Assembly: GCA_021018995.1 (NCBI GenBank)
Contig: CM037598.1
Location: 71,194,671 to 71,258,670 of the forward strand
Direction: 5' to 3'
From: Chloranthus sessilifolius
Taxonomy: Eukaryota > Streptophyta > Magnoliopsida > Chloranthales > Chloranthaceae
DNA: 64,000 nt
Shown here: positions 36,042 through 46,888 of the stretch, piece after piece
Layout of the letters: every line of letters starts with the position of its first letter
Numbering within the stretch: the first letter of the stretch is position 1
The notes under the pieces: generated by a model
Told to the model about the DNA's origin: nothing
Database searches by the model: none
Seen by the model: the letters and a program-made list of their open reading frames with translations, nothing else
Made by a program: the position numbers and the translations under genes

Positions 36042-38060
36042 CTAGGAGGAGGCACCCAGACAAGACCCGATGTTAGTCCCTCTTTCATTCTCCTCTTCCG
36101 TTCTAATAGCCTCTACACCTTCTAATAGTTTCATTATCCCTTCCAATGTGTAATCCACCAAACGATTTGATTCTATCTCCAATTGAATTAACTTCAGTCC
36201 AGCTTCTCTCACCTTCCATATTTTCATCCCAGAAATAGAATTGGAATCCTCTTTGTCACTCACCCTCAAACTTACAGTATTGTATCTAACATCTTTCATC
36301 CATCGACACAGAATATACTTAGAAGGAATTTGGTCTACCTCTTCCTTGAAGTAAAGTTTGAAGATGTGAGAACACAACAAACCCTCCGTCTCGAAGTGAT
36401 TGCAATCACAAGTGGCGGTGACATCTTCACATTTGAAACGAACTTTAAATGTTCAACTGCTATCCTCCATGGCATCCCCACCACTTTTACCACTTTCACT
36501 AACTTGGAATACAATAACCGCTCTGGCTTTCTCTTCGAGTACCTTTTGGGCCTTAAAAGAAGCAAACTTTCGAAACTCAAAGTGGAATCTATAGAACATG
36601 GTTCTCATATACACAGCAGCGACATACTTCTTAATTAAATTTTTAAACAAGAGTGCCGGTATCGTAGACATTGAGATGAGATCCTTCCTATTTTCTTTGT
36701 CGCGACGAGATTTGACGGCAAGATCGTATTGCTTGACAAATTTCGTCAAACTTGTCTGGGCATTGACATAGGTATCGAATAAATAATTTATACTTTCTTC
36801 GCACTGCGTAGTGGTCATATCGACCCAAAAGGTATCGCTCAAGTAGCATATAATCCATTTCATTCTAAGAGCGTACATTTGTTTCAACAATTCGTTGTCT
36901 TGCAATTGAAACTCCTCGACTAGTTCTACCCATCTCCTTTCGAATCATCAACCGTTTAACTGAACTTGTACTGATTGTACTTTCGCCCAAAATTCTCAAA
37001 CTTTATCTTCAGTTGAGAGAGATGATTCAATTCATTCCTCTCTATGTGCCATAAGCAGAGGCGATGTGTGGTCCCCGAAAGAACTTCGGAGATGACCTTA
37101 CTCATCTCGTTGTATTGATCGGTGATGATTGTATTAGGTTTCTTATGACCCATGCACTTCAGCCACGTGTTAAACAACTAAACAAAAGTCTCTTTCATCT
37201 CATCTGCGAGCAAAACACATCCAAAAAGCGTCGTCTGCCAATGATGGTTGACCCCCGTGAATGGGGCGAATGGTAGCAGCAATTTATTTGTTTTATAAAT
37301 GGTATCGAATACCACCATATCATCGAACTGTTGATACGCCATCTGTGACCTGTGATTAGTCTAAATTATACTACGCATATAACATTCTTCGTCTAGTTCG
37401 GCTTCAAAGAAGAAATCATCTCCTTTATTCTGCATATCAATGAAGGTCTTGATCATAGTCATGCACATCAGATCGATGTTACTCTCATTTTTTATCTTCT
37501 TTAGGTAATCTCGAGTTTGTTGAGGGTTTACCATCATGCCAATCTCTCCATCCAAACTTAATAAAACATCAGAAATCTTCTAAGGAGGAATTATACCATC
37601 AAATTCTCCTATCAACGATTTACTTGCCCTGCTCAACTTATTATGTGATCGTAGTTCCTTCACCTTCGAAGGTGAATACAACTGATAATTATGAGGCTCT
37701 CTAAATTCCATAACCTCTCACAACTTTCACTTGTCGATCCTAATCTTAAACCTTGCCTTACATCCGCATCTGTTATCTCTTGAACACTTTATATTGACGT
37801 GTAATTTGCGCTTATCAAGCTGCTTGAACAAACATATATGTCTTCTCTTTATAATCTCCCTATTTGCGGATTTGTAGGTATTATTTTTTCTAATGCTGAA
37901 ACCAACTTTCTTTGCATATAAATTATAGAAGTCATATGCCTCATCTTCATATTAGAATTTTAAGCCCATACGTGGCTTCCATTCCTCACTCATATTCTCC
38001 GCACCTTCACAAAAATCCAGTATTTCGAGATCCCTATCACCACCAAGTGGAACTCTTACA
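36042..38060 (-). pseudogene. FAR1/FHY3-like (MULE-derived) transposase relative, broken
   Basis: Read leftwards. FAR1 DNA-binding zinc region: PRMGLKF*YEDEAYDFYNLY, then RDNRCGCKARFKIRIDK (37740-37980). Then LRSHNKLSRASK, then the MULE core: MVVFDTIYKTNKLLLPFAPF with the first catalytic D, NTIITDQYNEM with the second D, CLWHIERN, and TTQCEESINYLFDTY with a candidate E. Last, a SWIM zinc finger, CDC...LLCSHIFKLY, followed by IPSKYILCRWMKDVRY (36300-36430). Breaks: stop in LKF*YED, stop after RIDK, stop at FV*LFNTW (Trp in relatives), and a frameshift near 36455. FAR1 proteins are domesticated MULE transposases; the surrounding repeats suggest a transposon rather than a host gene. Confidence 0.85.
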
Positions 38061-38879
38061 GAAGAAACTGTCTCGGGGAGAGATTTAAATCAATACTACC
38101 TATATTGAATCCTCCAATCAAGTTCATTACAGACCCCGCATTAGATAAAAAATGGGCTAATAAGAAAACAGATTTACATGGAAGCGATGACACTGTCATA
38201 CCAAGCGTAAGCGCTTCAATATGGAAGCGAAGACACTTCTCAATCTTTGCGTCGTCGCTTTCTATTGCTTCAAATAAGAAATGTATGCTTATAATTTATA
38301 TATTTTTGAATGCTTATAATTTTTTTTATCTTCACCTTATAAATAAGTGAAGAGATCCATCAATTACGAGCAGATGAGAAAATTGATCCACAAGGAAGCG
38401 ATGACGCGGCTATATAAAGCGCCAATGCTTCAATATGGAAGCAATGACTCTTCTAAATCGTTGCGTCGTCACTTATAACTCGTAGCGTCGTCACTTCTCA
38501 ATCTTTGCGTTGTTGTTTCCTATCGCTTCAAATAAGAAGCGTGTGTTTATAATTTATATATTTTCGAATGCTTTTCAATTATTGCACCATCGCTTCTAAC
38601 ACGTAGCGCCGTCGCTTCTAACTTGCAGCACCGTTGCTTCTCAATCGTTGCACCGTCACTTTCTATCACTTCAAATAAAAAGTGGTATTTTCACCTTGTA
38701 AATAAGTGAAGAGATCCATCAATTACGAGTAGATAAGAAAATCGATTCACATACGAAGCGTTGTTGTGTGGGCGCAGAAACGACGACGCATCTAATGCCA
38801 TATATATTTACATGTTCGGTAAGCTGAAAATAATACACAGGAAAAAAAATTAATACTTAGCTCAAATGTCAATCTTCTG

Positions 38880-39175
38880 GGCTTTTATTCAGTACGTGCT
38901 CCAGAAAAAAAAATAGCAAGTTGTCTCTTTTACGCTTCTATCTAGTACGTGCTATAGAAAATAGAGAAACTTGTCTCTTCTGCGCTCTATCCAGTACGAG
39001 CTTTAGAAAAATAGAGAAACTTGTCTCTTCTGCTTTTTTATCCAGTGCGAACTTCAGATTTTCGTAAAAGTTGCATCTTCTGCGCTTCTATCCAGTACGT
39101 CATTCCAGGAAAAATGAGAAAATTGTTTCTTTGCGCTTCTATCCAATCAGAGCTCCAGGACATACGAGAAAGTTG
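38880..39175. repeat. Tandem repeat, about 50-57 bp, six units
   Basis: Units of CTTCTGCGCTTCTATCCAGTACG plus AGCTTCAGAAAAATAGAGAAACTTGT and variants start near 38880, 38935, 38985, 39040, 39090 and 39145. They are degenerate and without a conserved frame. They lie just right of the last 22-bp array. Confidence 0.75.
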
Positions 39176-39459
39176 CAAGCCAAAGAGAGAAAATAAAATA
39201 ATAGAGAGAATGAACCTGAATAAGGAGGGAAAAAGAATGAACTTATACTAATTTTTAAATTATTTTACCGCCATTACATTCGACAAGACCTTCCTCTTAG
39301 GAACAATGCTCAGTCCCCTACTGCCTACTTTACCTACCATTGACATTAGAAAAATCCCGTTGTGGCTAACCCAGATTAGTGCAAAAGCACTTTCCACATG
39401 TCCGCTCCCCATTGGGGGAGTGGAGAGAAATCTCTACACCCGAGCGCATTTTCCCTATT

Positions 39460-39462
<3 letters not shown>

Positions 39463-39512
<50 letters not shown>
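39463..39512. repeat. (AT)n microsatellite
   Basis: An uninterrupted AT run of about 50 bp. An open frame passes through it only because TAT/ATA codons are not stops. Confidence 0.95.
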
Positions 39513-39514
<2 letters not shown>

Positions 39515-39841
39515 TTTTTTAGGGTTTCACCCCTCGTCTCGATAGTTCTCAAAAAAACAAAAAAAAACCCTCATCTCGATAGAACCTGACGAGAACGATG
39601 GAAGAAAGAAGAAGATGAATGAAGAAGAAGAAAGAAAGAAGAAGTCTCTCAGCCATGGATCAAAATGCTGGAAAACCGATATGTATCGTCCGAGCCCAAA
39701 ACCGATACGTATTGGTATCGGACGGTATCAAACAATACATTGAATATATCGTCCGGATAAACACATACATATGAACGATACGGTACATGTATCGATAAGA
39801 TATTGGTATAAGACGAAATTTTGACCATGTTCTCCGCCCTG

Positions 39842-41129
39842 TAGTGACAAATTTCGCCGAATCGTTGAAATTGAGCCTCCCAAAAATTCTGCGAAATGGA
39901 GGCTTGCCGAAAATTTGGTCGATTTCGGTAATTTTGATATTTAGTTTTTTTGTCGATTTTCGGTAAATTTCGGTAATTGCACCCCGCATTCTATAATATA
40001 ATTTACAAGAAGATGCAGCCTAAAAAACATAACTTGCAACCGCTAACTTAAGGGTTAAAACTTAAAATCGCAAACCCAAAAGGCCAAAACCCATCGGCAT
40101 GGAGAGGATATCTGTTGCGAAATGATAACATGAGATGGGAGAAACCCTAACGCTAAACCCATCGAGCCCCACCTGGCGCCGTCGTCCCGTGGAGTGATCC
40201 GGCGAACACACAGGTAGAAAAGATCCGCGCCGACCGCTGTCCCCAATCCCTATTCTTCATCGTTTTCTTCTTCTTGTCAAGGTTTTATTTTTAATTTTTT
40301 TTAGGAATCCTCAACGAGGACGAAGCTGCGACGTCTGAGAAACCTCTGAAGCTCCGAACCCACACAGGTGTGTTAATATTTATTTATTTATATGTATATT
40401 TTTTCAGTTTTTCAATGGACTGTGAATGGAGCTGTTTTTTCTTTTTATCAAATGGGGCATTTTATTTTTACCAACTGGGCAACTGTGGCTTTATATATAT
40501 ATATATGTATATATATATAACACCAGCAACCCATCGGCCACCATTATCCTGAGTATAAACTTGCTCTTTTAAACCAATGGTGCACGGGCTGAGAACTTAA
40601 TACCAACTCTTATTTAAAAACTTTTAGTTGGTCAGCTCCAACCAATTGAATCCCATGTGGGGTTTAACCTGTGGATGCTTAGCTGTACAATGAAACCTTA
40701 CTTTCAAGACTTCCCCTTTCAAAAGTACTTATCCGGTTCAACATTCTCTTCCATCCAAAGCTTCTAAGATGTTGAATACCATCTAAAGTTTAACCAATTG
40801 GACCTAACCATTGCCCAGGTTGAACCGGATCTCAAGTCAAACCAAATCTGAAGCCTTTGGAAATAGGAGAATTTTGAATGGCACATCATCCTATAAAATG
40901 TGAAAATCATGAAAGTCGAGATTCTCCCAAATCCAAGGGCTTCAGATGTGGTTGGACCCAAAATTTTAAATATGTTAGTATATATTTTAGTCATTTAAAA
41001 AAAATATTAAATAGTAATTTTTTATATAATTTTCATCCCCGAACTTTTTCCGAAAGTTATCGAAATTAATCCGAAATGTACTGAAAGGATCCCCTACCGA
41101 AAAATTGCCGAAAACGAAATATGTCACTA
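39842..41129. mobile_element. 1.3-kb element with terminal inverted repeats
   Basis: The ends are TAGTGACAAATTTCG (39842-39856) and its inverted partner CGAAATATGTCACTA (41115-41129), 14 of 15 matching. The subterminal parts share TTCGG/CCGAA words. No clear target duplication is seen and no transposase is inside, so it would be a non-autonomous element of unknown superfamily. It contains the GC-richer gene-like segment near 40140-40370. Confidence 0.45.
40305..40367 (+). other. Possible captured exon
   Basis: 63 bp between a T-rich AG acceptor (TTTTTTTTAG) and a GT donor (CACACAG|GTGTG), open in one frame (ILNEDEAATSEKPLKL). It and the upstream GC-richer 40140-40230 differ in composition from their AT-rich surroundings. 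This could be a host gene fragment carried by the element. I cannot name the gene. Confidence 0.3.
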
Positions 41130-41130
41130 T

Positions 41131-41345
41131 GCTCAGTCCTCAGCCATTAAAATGTGAGTACTTTTTAAAAAAAAAAAACTTTAGAAGCCCTAAAGTAGTA
41201 AAATGATTTTTCTTTTTATAGAAGAAAGAAGAAGAAGCTGCCCTCAGCTGCCAGCCCTCAGTCATTAAAATGTGAGTAATTTTTTTTTTTTTTCACTTTA
41301 TGAGCCCTAAAATTGTGAAATGATTTGTTTTTTTTTTTTAAGCCA
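41131..41345. repeat. Tandem duplication, about 122 bp
   Basis: CAGCCATTAAAATGTGAGTA near 41140 recurs as CAGTCATTAAAATGTGAGTA near 41262. Both are followed by a homopolymer run, then A/GAGCCCTAAA and GTAAAATGATTT / GTGAAATGATTT. Confidence 0.7.
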
Positions 41346-41850
41346 CAGGTGGCTTTAAAACCTGGCTTTAAATGATCTGCTTTTTTTAGCCATAGATTTA
41401 TAAGCCAAAGGTGGCTTAAAATCTTGGTTTTTTATTTTCAGCCACAGGTGGCTTAAAATCTGGTTTTAAATCATGGTTTAAAAACATTTGTGGCCTAAAA
41501 TCTGGTTTTAAATCATGGTTTTAAAACATTTGTGGCTTTAAAACCATGCTTTAAATGATCTGTTTTGTTTTAGCCACAGATTTATGAGCCACAGGTGACT
41601 TAAAGTCTGTTTTTTTTTTTTAGTCACAGGTGGCTTAAAATTTGGCTTTAAATCATGATTTTAAAACACCTGTGACTTAAAATCCAGCTTTAAAACCATG
41701 CTTTAAATGATCTGTTTTTTTTTTAGCCACAGATTTATGGGCCACAGGTGGCCTAAAATCTTTTTTTTTTTTTTAGCCACAGGTGGCTTAAAATCTGGTT
41801 TTAAATCATGGTTTTAAAATACCTGTGGCTTACAATCTGGTTTTAAAACA
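41335..41850. repeat. Minisatellite of GCCACAGGTGGC / TTAAAATCTGGTTTTAAA words
   Basis: GCCACAGGTGGCTTAAAATC or its variants occur at least eight times. They alternate with GGTTTTAAATCATGGTTTTAAAACA(T/C)(C/T)TGTGGC, so the units are themselves partly inverted (GCCACAGGTGGCTTAAAA ... TTTTAAAACACCTGTGGCTT). T runs of 8-14 separate larger units of roughly 140 bp. No coding frame. Confidence 0.8.
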
Positions 41851-42637
41851 CCGAGGTAAGTAGTGTTGTTAATAAATTAAGTTAAATACAATCACCACTG
41901 CACTTCCTTCGGTAGGGATAGTCTCATAACATCCAACCCACTGAGGCTATTGGACCTTGTGCCGACACATTACACTCAATGCACTGGGACATGTGGGTAT
42001 CAAACTAAGGATCTGTGACTAACATGGGTCTTTCGATGATTTCGATAAATTTAGATTAGCTACTTATTCATCTTGGAAAAAAAGAAAAGAAAAAAGAGAG
42101 ATGATTTTACATTGAAAATTTAATCATTGAGTAACCGGGCCTCCTCCCTTAGTACGCAGAGAGTGTTCATGTAAAAAGGTGAGAAAACTTGGGGTGATTC
42201 ACTTGTGTAATGGTTACTCCGATTTCATAGTATGGTTGATTCAAGCCAATAAATCTGTAGGGGTGTCTTTACATGTAATGCTTCAAGCCAAAACGAGGTC
42301 TGAATCAGTGATGGATCGAGTGAGATTTAGGCCAAAGATTGTGAGGGTGGGGTATGGTTATATGAGCTAATTTTTAGTCCCAACATGAAAATTTTTGGTT
42401 GGATGCGAAGCGGTGAAATGGACCTAAAAAAACATGAATATTTATGTTAAAGAAAAAGGGAAGTTTGTGCGTAACTTTGTTGGAAGCCCTCAAGAGACTC
42501 AACTCCTCCTCTAGGGATCACTTAAGGGTTTAAAGACTTGTTACATATGCTAAATGTAACCGTGCTCCCCACGAAAGTCGCATATTTCGAACAGTTTGTC
42601 TCTTGTGTTTTGCTTTGGGACTAGCAAAATATAGGTT
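41851..42637 (+). repeat. Inverted copy of an Athila-like 3' tail
   Basis: The reverse complement matches 48136-48833 of element 2. It runs from CCGAGGTAAGTAGTGTTGTTAATAAATT through GTACGCAGAGAGTGTT and GAAGCGGTGAAATGGAC to CTAGCAAAATATAGGTT. It includes the join between the conserved tail and a SINE-like segment, so it derives from an element of that subfamily. It has about 55 extra bp near 42310-42365. Confidence 0.85.
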
Positions 42638-42640
42638 GAG

Positions 42641-43056
42641 TCTCGCTCCTTTTTATTTGCAAAACTGCCCATTGGACTCTCTCTCTCTCTCTCTCTCAGA
42701 TTCCCTTTCTTCTTGTTCGCATCCCTCTTTCTCTTTCTGCAACAAGAGCAGCCCGAGCACCTCAAAACCACCCATCAGACCTCTCGCATCTACATCATCT
42801 TGAAGAAAACCCTATGCTGCATCCCCTCTCATCCTCTTCTTCCTGCTGTAATAACAACAACCATCTCCTTTTTCTTCATCACCTTCAAGGCAGTAATTGC
42901 CTCCCTCATCAAAATCTTCCATTAAGGTTGTACTGAGCGCAGCCGCACATCAGAATCCAACTCAAAAAGCTCCTCTCATAACCCCTCAAACAACAGCTAG
43001 GTGGCCTAGAACTAAGGGTGCGCGAAAACCGAGCTTTCGTGCGCCGGGGCTATCAA
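42641..43056. repeat. Left arm of a long inverted repeat
   Basis: TCTCGCTCCTTTTTATTTGC ... GCGCCGGGGCTATC, inverted at 44498-44951. It includes a (TC)n run at about 42679-42698. The arm starts within 4 bp of the end of the Athila-tail copy. Confidence 0.85.
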
Positions 43057-44497
43057 TCTGTACAACCCGATTTCTAAACTTCTTGTGCCTAGGTCGTATC
43101 CTAACTCACACAAAAACCTAACTAGATGTCTAACGTAGATTCTGGCACATGTGGCTTGGGTCACATGCTAATGCGACCTCAAGATCCATGCAGAAGATCG
43201 TGATGAAATTTGGCACGGAGTTAGGTGAAACAAAAATATCAATTTTAACTTTTAGGTGCGCTCGTCAATTGTGCAAGTTTCCACCTGAAATGACGACCCA
43301 CAGTGCTTTACTACTTGAAGGGTTCTTATGTAAATTTGAATAATTTTTTAAGGCCATCGGATCGCTTTTGGAGTGATCGAGCCTAATGATTGTAACATTT
43401 TCCAAAATATAGGTGGGGTTTGTGTTTGGACCATACATTGGTTTGACCAAAAACATGGTCAAATAGGTGGTCAAACAAATCCCTTTACCCTTGTTATACA
43501 AGGGAATATACTCTTTACTTAGTTTCCTACAATTTCCAAACATCGAATAGTGGGCCTGGAAATGCAGTAATAATCATATGATCCATTGGGTCAAAAGTAA
43601 GCTTTCCGTAGATGACAAAGGACCTGGACACGTGGTATGACCTGGTTCCCAAAAATTGAGGGGTCAAAGTGACCCCTGACACAATTTCCATGTGGCACAC
43701 AGGCTGAAGCCTATAAGATATATATTTTTATTTCTATTTTTGACAGATGAAAAATAAATAATAAAATCTGTTTTGGGGGATCCTAGCCGTTATATAGGTC
43801 TATTAAAAGGAGGGAAGTCTACACTTGAACCTTGGCATTGTTTGAAAATCAGGGGGGCACACTAGTGGATCGTCAAACTGACCTCTTAGCATTCAGTATG
43901 CACAAGGTTTCAGGGTAATAGCCCATCAAATGAGCTGGTGTGATCTGGATGCCATTGGATGTAGTTATTTTAGCCTTCGGGCAATTTTGCCTAGACAAGT
44001 CCTTTGCCAACTTGAAGGGCATGGTGCCCTCTATCCTTGGGTCAAAGTGTTGGACCTATGGGTCAATCCTTTGACTTCTGTGATCACATGAATTCATGAA
44101 AAAGTGCTAAAATCTGTTTTGTTTGCTTTTCTTCTTCCTTAGCAAAAACCTTCATTGATGGAGTTTGGGAGGGAAATTTTTATTACACACATTTTTCTTT
44201 TTCTTTTTAAAACATGATATTAATATAAAATTCATATGTATGATGGCATCAGTAATCTAGGATCCAAGCTTCCTTCATCATTATCAATGCAAGGTCTATG
44301 GCGCTCTCCTTCAATAGCTTCTATGTTTTATTTTTAAATTTAAAGAAACTAAATTCATCTACTAATCGTCTTTTCCTTAAATTTTTGTGTAAGTAATTCA
44401 GAGATTTGAAAGGCGTAAATAGTGTAATGCGAGTAGATTGAAGGAGATACGAGGTCACCTATCTGTTGAAGTGTGTCCATGTCATTTCGCGAAGGAT
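43057..44497. other. Spacer between inverted-repeat arms, no gene seen
   Basis: About 1.44 kb of ordinary AT-rich sequence without a recognisable product or repeat. Confidence 0.5.
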
Positions 44498-44951
44498 CGA
44501 TAGCCCCGGCGCATGAAAGTTCGGTTTTCGTGCATCCTTAGTTTTAGGCCAGCTTGCTGTTGTTTGATGGGTTATGAGAGGAGCTTTTTTGGTTGGATTC
44601 TGATGTGTGGCTGCGCTCGGTACAACCTTAATGGAAGACTTCGACGAGGGAGGCAATTACTGCCTTGAAGGTGATGAAGAAAAAGGAGGTGGTGGTTGTT
44701 ATTGCAGCAGGAAGAAGATGTTGATGAGAGAGGTCTGATGGGTGGTTTTCTTCAAGATGATGTTGTTTTTCTTCAAGATGCAGCATGTGGTTTTCTTCAA
44801 GATGATGTTGATGAGAGAGGTCTGATGGGTGGTTTTGTAGTGCTCGGGCTGCTCTTGTTGCAGAAAGAGAAAGAGGGATGCGAACAAGAAGAAAGGGAAT
44901 CTGAGAGATAGAGAGTCCGATGGGCAGTTTTGCAAATAAAAAGGAGCGAGA
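44498..44951. repeat. Right arm of a long inverted repeat
   Basis: Reverse complement of 42641-43056, slightly longer because GATGTTGATGAGAGAGGTCT and GATGGGTGGTTTTCTTCAAG are locally duplicated (44715-44830). Minus-strand frames through the arm encode low-complexity peptides of the HHLEENH type; I see no real protein. Confidence 0.85.
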
Positions 44952-45384
44952 GTCCTTGATTTGGGAACTTCTGATTTGAAATGCAATCAAGAAGTTGCCC
45001 AACTTGGCAACTTTCACTTCTCCTTTTCTTCAATTTAGGTGTGAACCCGACATTCCTTCTTGCGTTTTACTATAATTAGGGAGGAGATGGATCTGGTGTT
45101 AGGCACCATATAAAACATATGAGTATGTGAGTGGGTGAGCAAGAATAGCTACCACAAGATCCACATCTTGTGAAGTTTATTGGTGCAAGATTGGATTGGA
45201 GGGTGGGGAAGATGACGTGGGTCTTATGTGTCTGAAATCAAGGAGAAACGAAGCATATATATATATATGGAAAGCATGAGATGGGGAAATTGTCTTCATT
45301 GGGTAGCAGGAGACGTGGGGGACTTATAGATGGTTGGTGGGGATTTTGCTTTAGTGTTTGGCGCACCCACCCACACGCACACAC

Positions 45385-45386
<2 letters not shown>

Positions 45387-45448
<62 letters not shown>
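45387..45448. repeat. (TA)n microsatellite with adjoining (CA)n
   Basis: About 62 bp of pure AT/TA repeat, preceded by CACCCACACGCACACACA. Confidence 0.95.
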
Positions 45449-45451
<3 letters not shown>

Positions 45452-46099
45452 CATGGGTATGACTGCTTTAGACAAATGACTTCGGGTGTAATGAGCCAAT
45501 TATTATTATAATTTTTTCACCCCAAGTATTGGGCCCACATAAATTATTAACAAAATAATTACTAATTAAAAATTGTGAACATATTAGATGCATTCATTGT
45601 AACTCACATATACACATTAATATATGTGCAACCTATAACGGTTGGGGTTTGATTTGTTCAAGCTCAAGGTTTCGGCTTCGAGTTCGATATCAAGGTTGGA
45701 CTCGGAGTCACTTCGGGTTTGGGTTATGCATGGGTGCACCAACCCAATAAAAAGTTGGTCTAAGGCCACATCACACTGGTCAAATGTTCGACTAAGGTCA
45801 AACCAGTCAAATAATTGCGTTCAACGTTAGCGAAGCATCAGAGTCGTTACACGTATGCCATTCATAGGGAACAATTTTCCCCAAATGATGAACACTGTCG
45901 TTTTAAGTAGGTACCATAAATCGAATCTCATTGGATTTCTTTCCAAACTGGGCCTCACCATTGCTTTCTATTGTTGTAAAAGGCTTTAGGCCGTCAAGTG
46001 GGATAACGTGGGTTGGAGTCCTGAGAGCAGCCACTTTGTGCACAAAAAGCTAGAGGTTAGGACTCCATCCTGTCCACCCCTAACCAGGCACTCCGTACA

Positions 46100-46291
46100 C
46101 GGGCGTAGCCACATATAGGATAGTTGGGGTTGAAGCCCCCATTTGACATTTTATTTTTGAAGATGTTGTAGAATAGGCTTCTCATACAGCCTTCTTCTAT
46201 GTATAAGCTCCCAAATGTGTGCTAAAGCATGTCTTAATATTTGTCGACCATCACTAGCCCCCATTAAAAGAAAATCCTGGCTATGCCACTG
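46100..46291. mobile_element. hAT-type MITE with 8-bp target duplication
   Basis: A 192-bp insertion flanked by perfect TCCGTACA copies (46092-46099 and 46292-46299). The ends are CGGGCGTAGCCA and, inverted, CAGTGGCATAGCCA; the first 12-14 bases pair apart from a 2-bp gap and one change. Eight-base duplication and CA(G)-starting termini are hAT traits. Non-coding. Confidence 0.75.
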
Positions 46292-46393
46292 TCCGTACAT
46301 GTCGCATGACTAGGTATTGACCTTTTTTTTCTAAAAACTGGCCTTACATTTGCAATTTCAAAGCTAATATTAATTTCTTTTTGCTGGATGAGA

Positions 46394-46503
46394 TAGTGTC
46401 TTCAATCTTCATATCCTTAAAAGGATAGTTTTAAAGGTATCCCACTGTTAGTGTCTTCAATCTTCATACCCTTAAAAGGATAATTTTAAAGGTATCCCAC
46501 TGT
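46394..46503. repeat. Tandem duplication, 55 bp x 2
   Basis: TAGTGTCTTCAATCTTCATA starts at 46394 and 46449; the units differ at two or three bases, so the event is young. A (TA)n tract follows at about 46531-46552. Confidence 0.9.
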
Positions 46504-46888
46504 TTTCTACATTTGCAGTTCATGCAGTTATATATATATATATATATATATAACTTTGGCAACTATTCTTCAGTAAATGTGTTATGTTGCCTTCAAAATG
46601 ACTCCTATAGCTGCTATCACGTTTATTATTAATATTTGTATATATATATTTTTTTACAAACATATTGAATGTAAAATAACATTAAACGAAACGGAATTAC
46701 AATAGATCTAAAGTGATAGAATGAGCAGCTTTGCTAAGAGGAAAAAAAAAAACAAAAGTTAAGAAGAAAAGTAAAATACAAAAGCATGGATATATTCATG
46801 ACCCCAACATAAGAGCGAACATAAGGACTTTAGAGGGCCTCATTTGTTCCTATTCCAGTAGGATCTCAGTGCACCTCTCTTGAAGATC

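Larger units (their letters stand above)
30213..38800. repeat. Dispersed arrays of a 22-bp quasi-palindrome (GAAGCGATGACGCTTC core)
   Basis: Short arrays with a 22-bp period and consensus near GATGACGCTTCAATTTAGAAGC, in either orientation, at about 30213-30345, 32200-32309, 32540-32620, 32985-33160, 34050-34190, 35095-35215, 35350-35460, 35680-35740, 38180-38280, 38395-38660 and 38755-38800. The core GAAGCGATGACGCTTC reads almost the same on both strands. The arrays flank the FAR1-like gene on both sides and lie between and beside the duplicated ORF pair. I see none elsewhere in the window. Confidence 0.85.

Noticed and set aside
39306..39589. Plus-strand open frames through the AT repeat
   Set aside because: Kept open by (AT)n, which encodes an Ile/Tyr run; no conserved domain.
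42550..42925. Short frames over the (TC)n stretch
   Set aside because: Low-complexity Ser/Leu runs from a CT microsatellite.
44628..45033. Overlapping minus-strand frames in the right inverted-repeat arm
   Set aside because: Several frames are open at once and the peptides come from short local duplications; no support for a gene.
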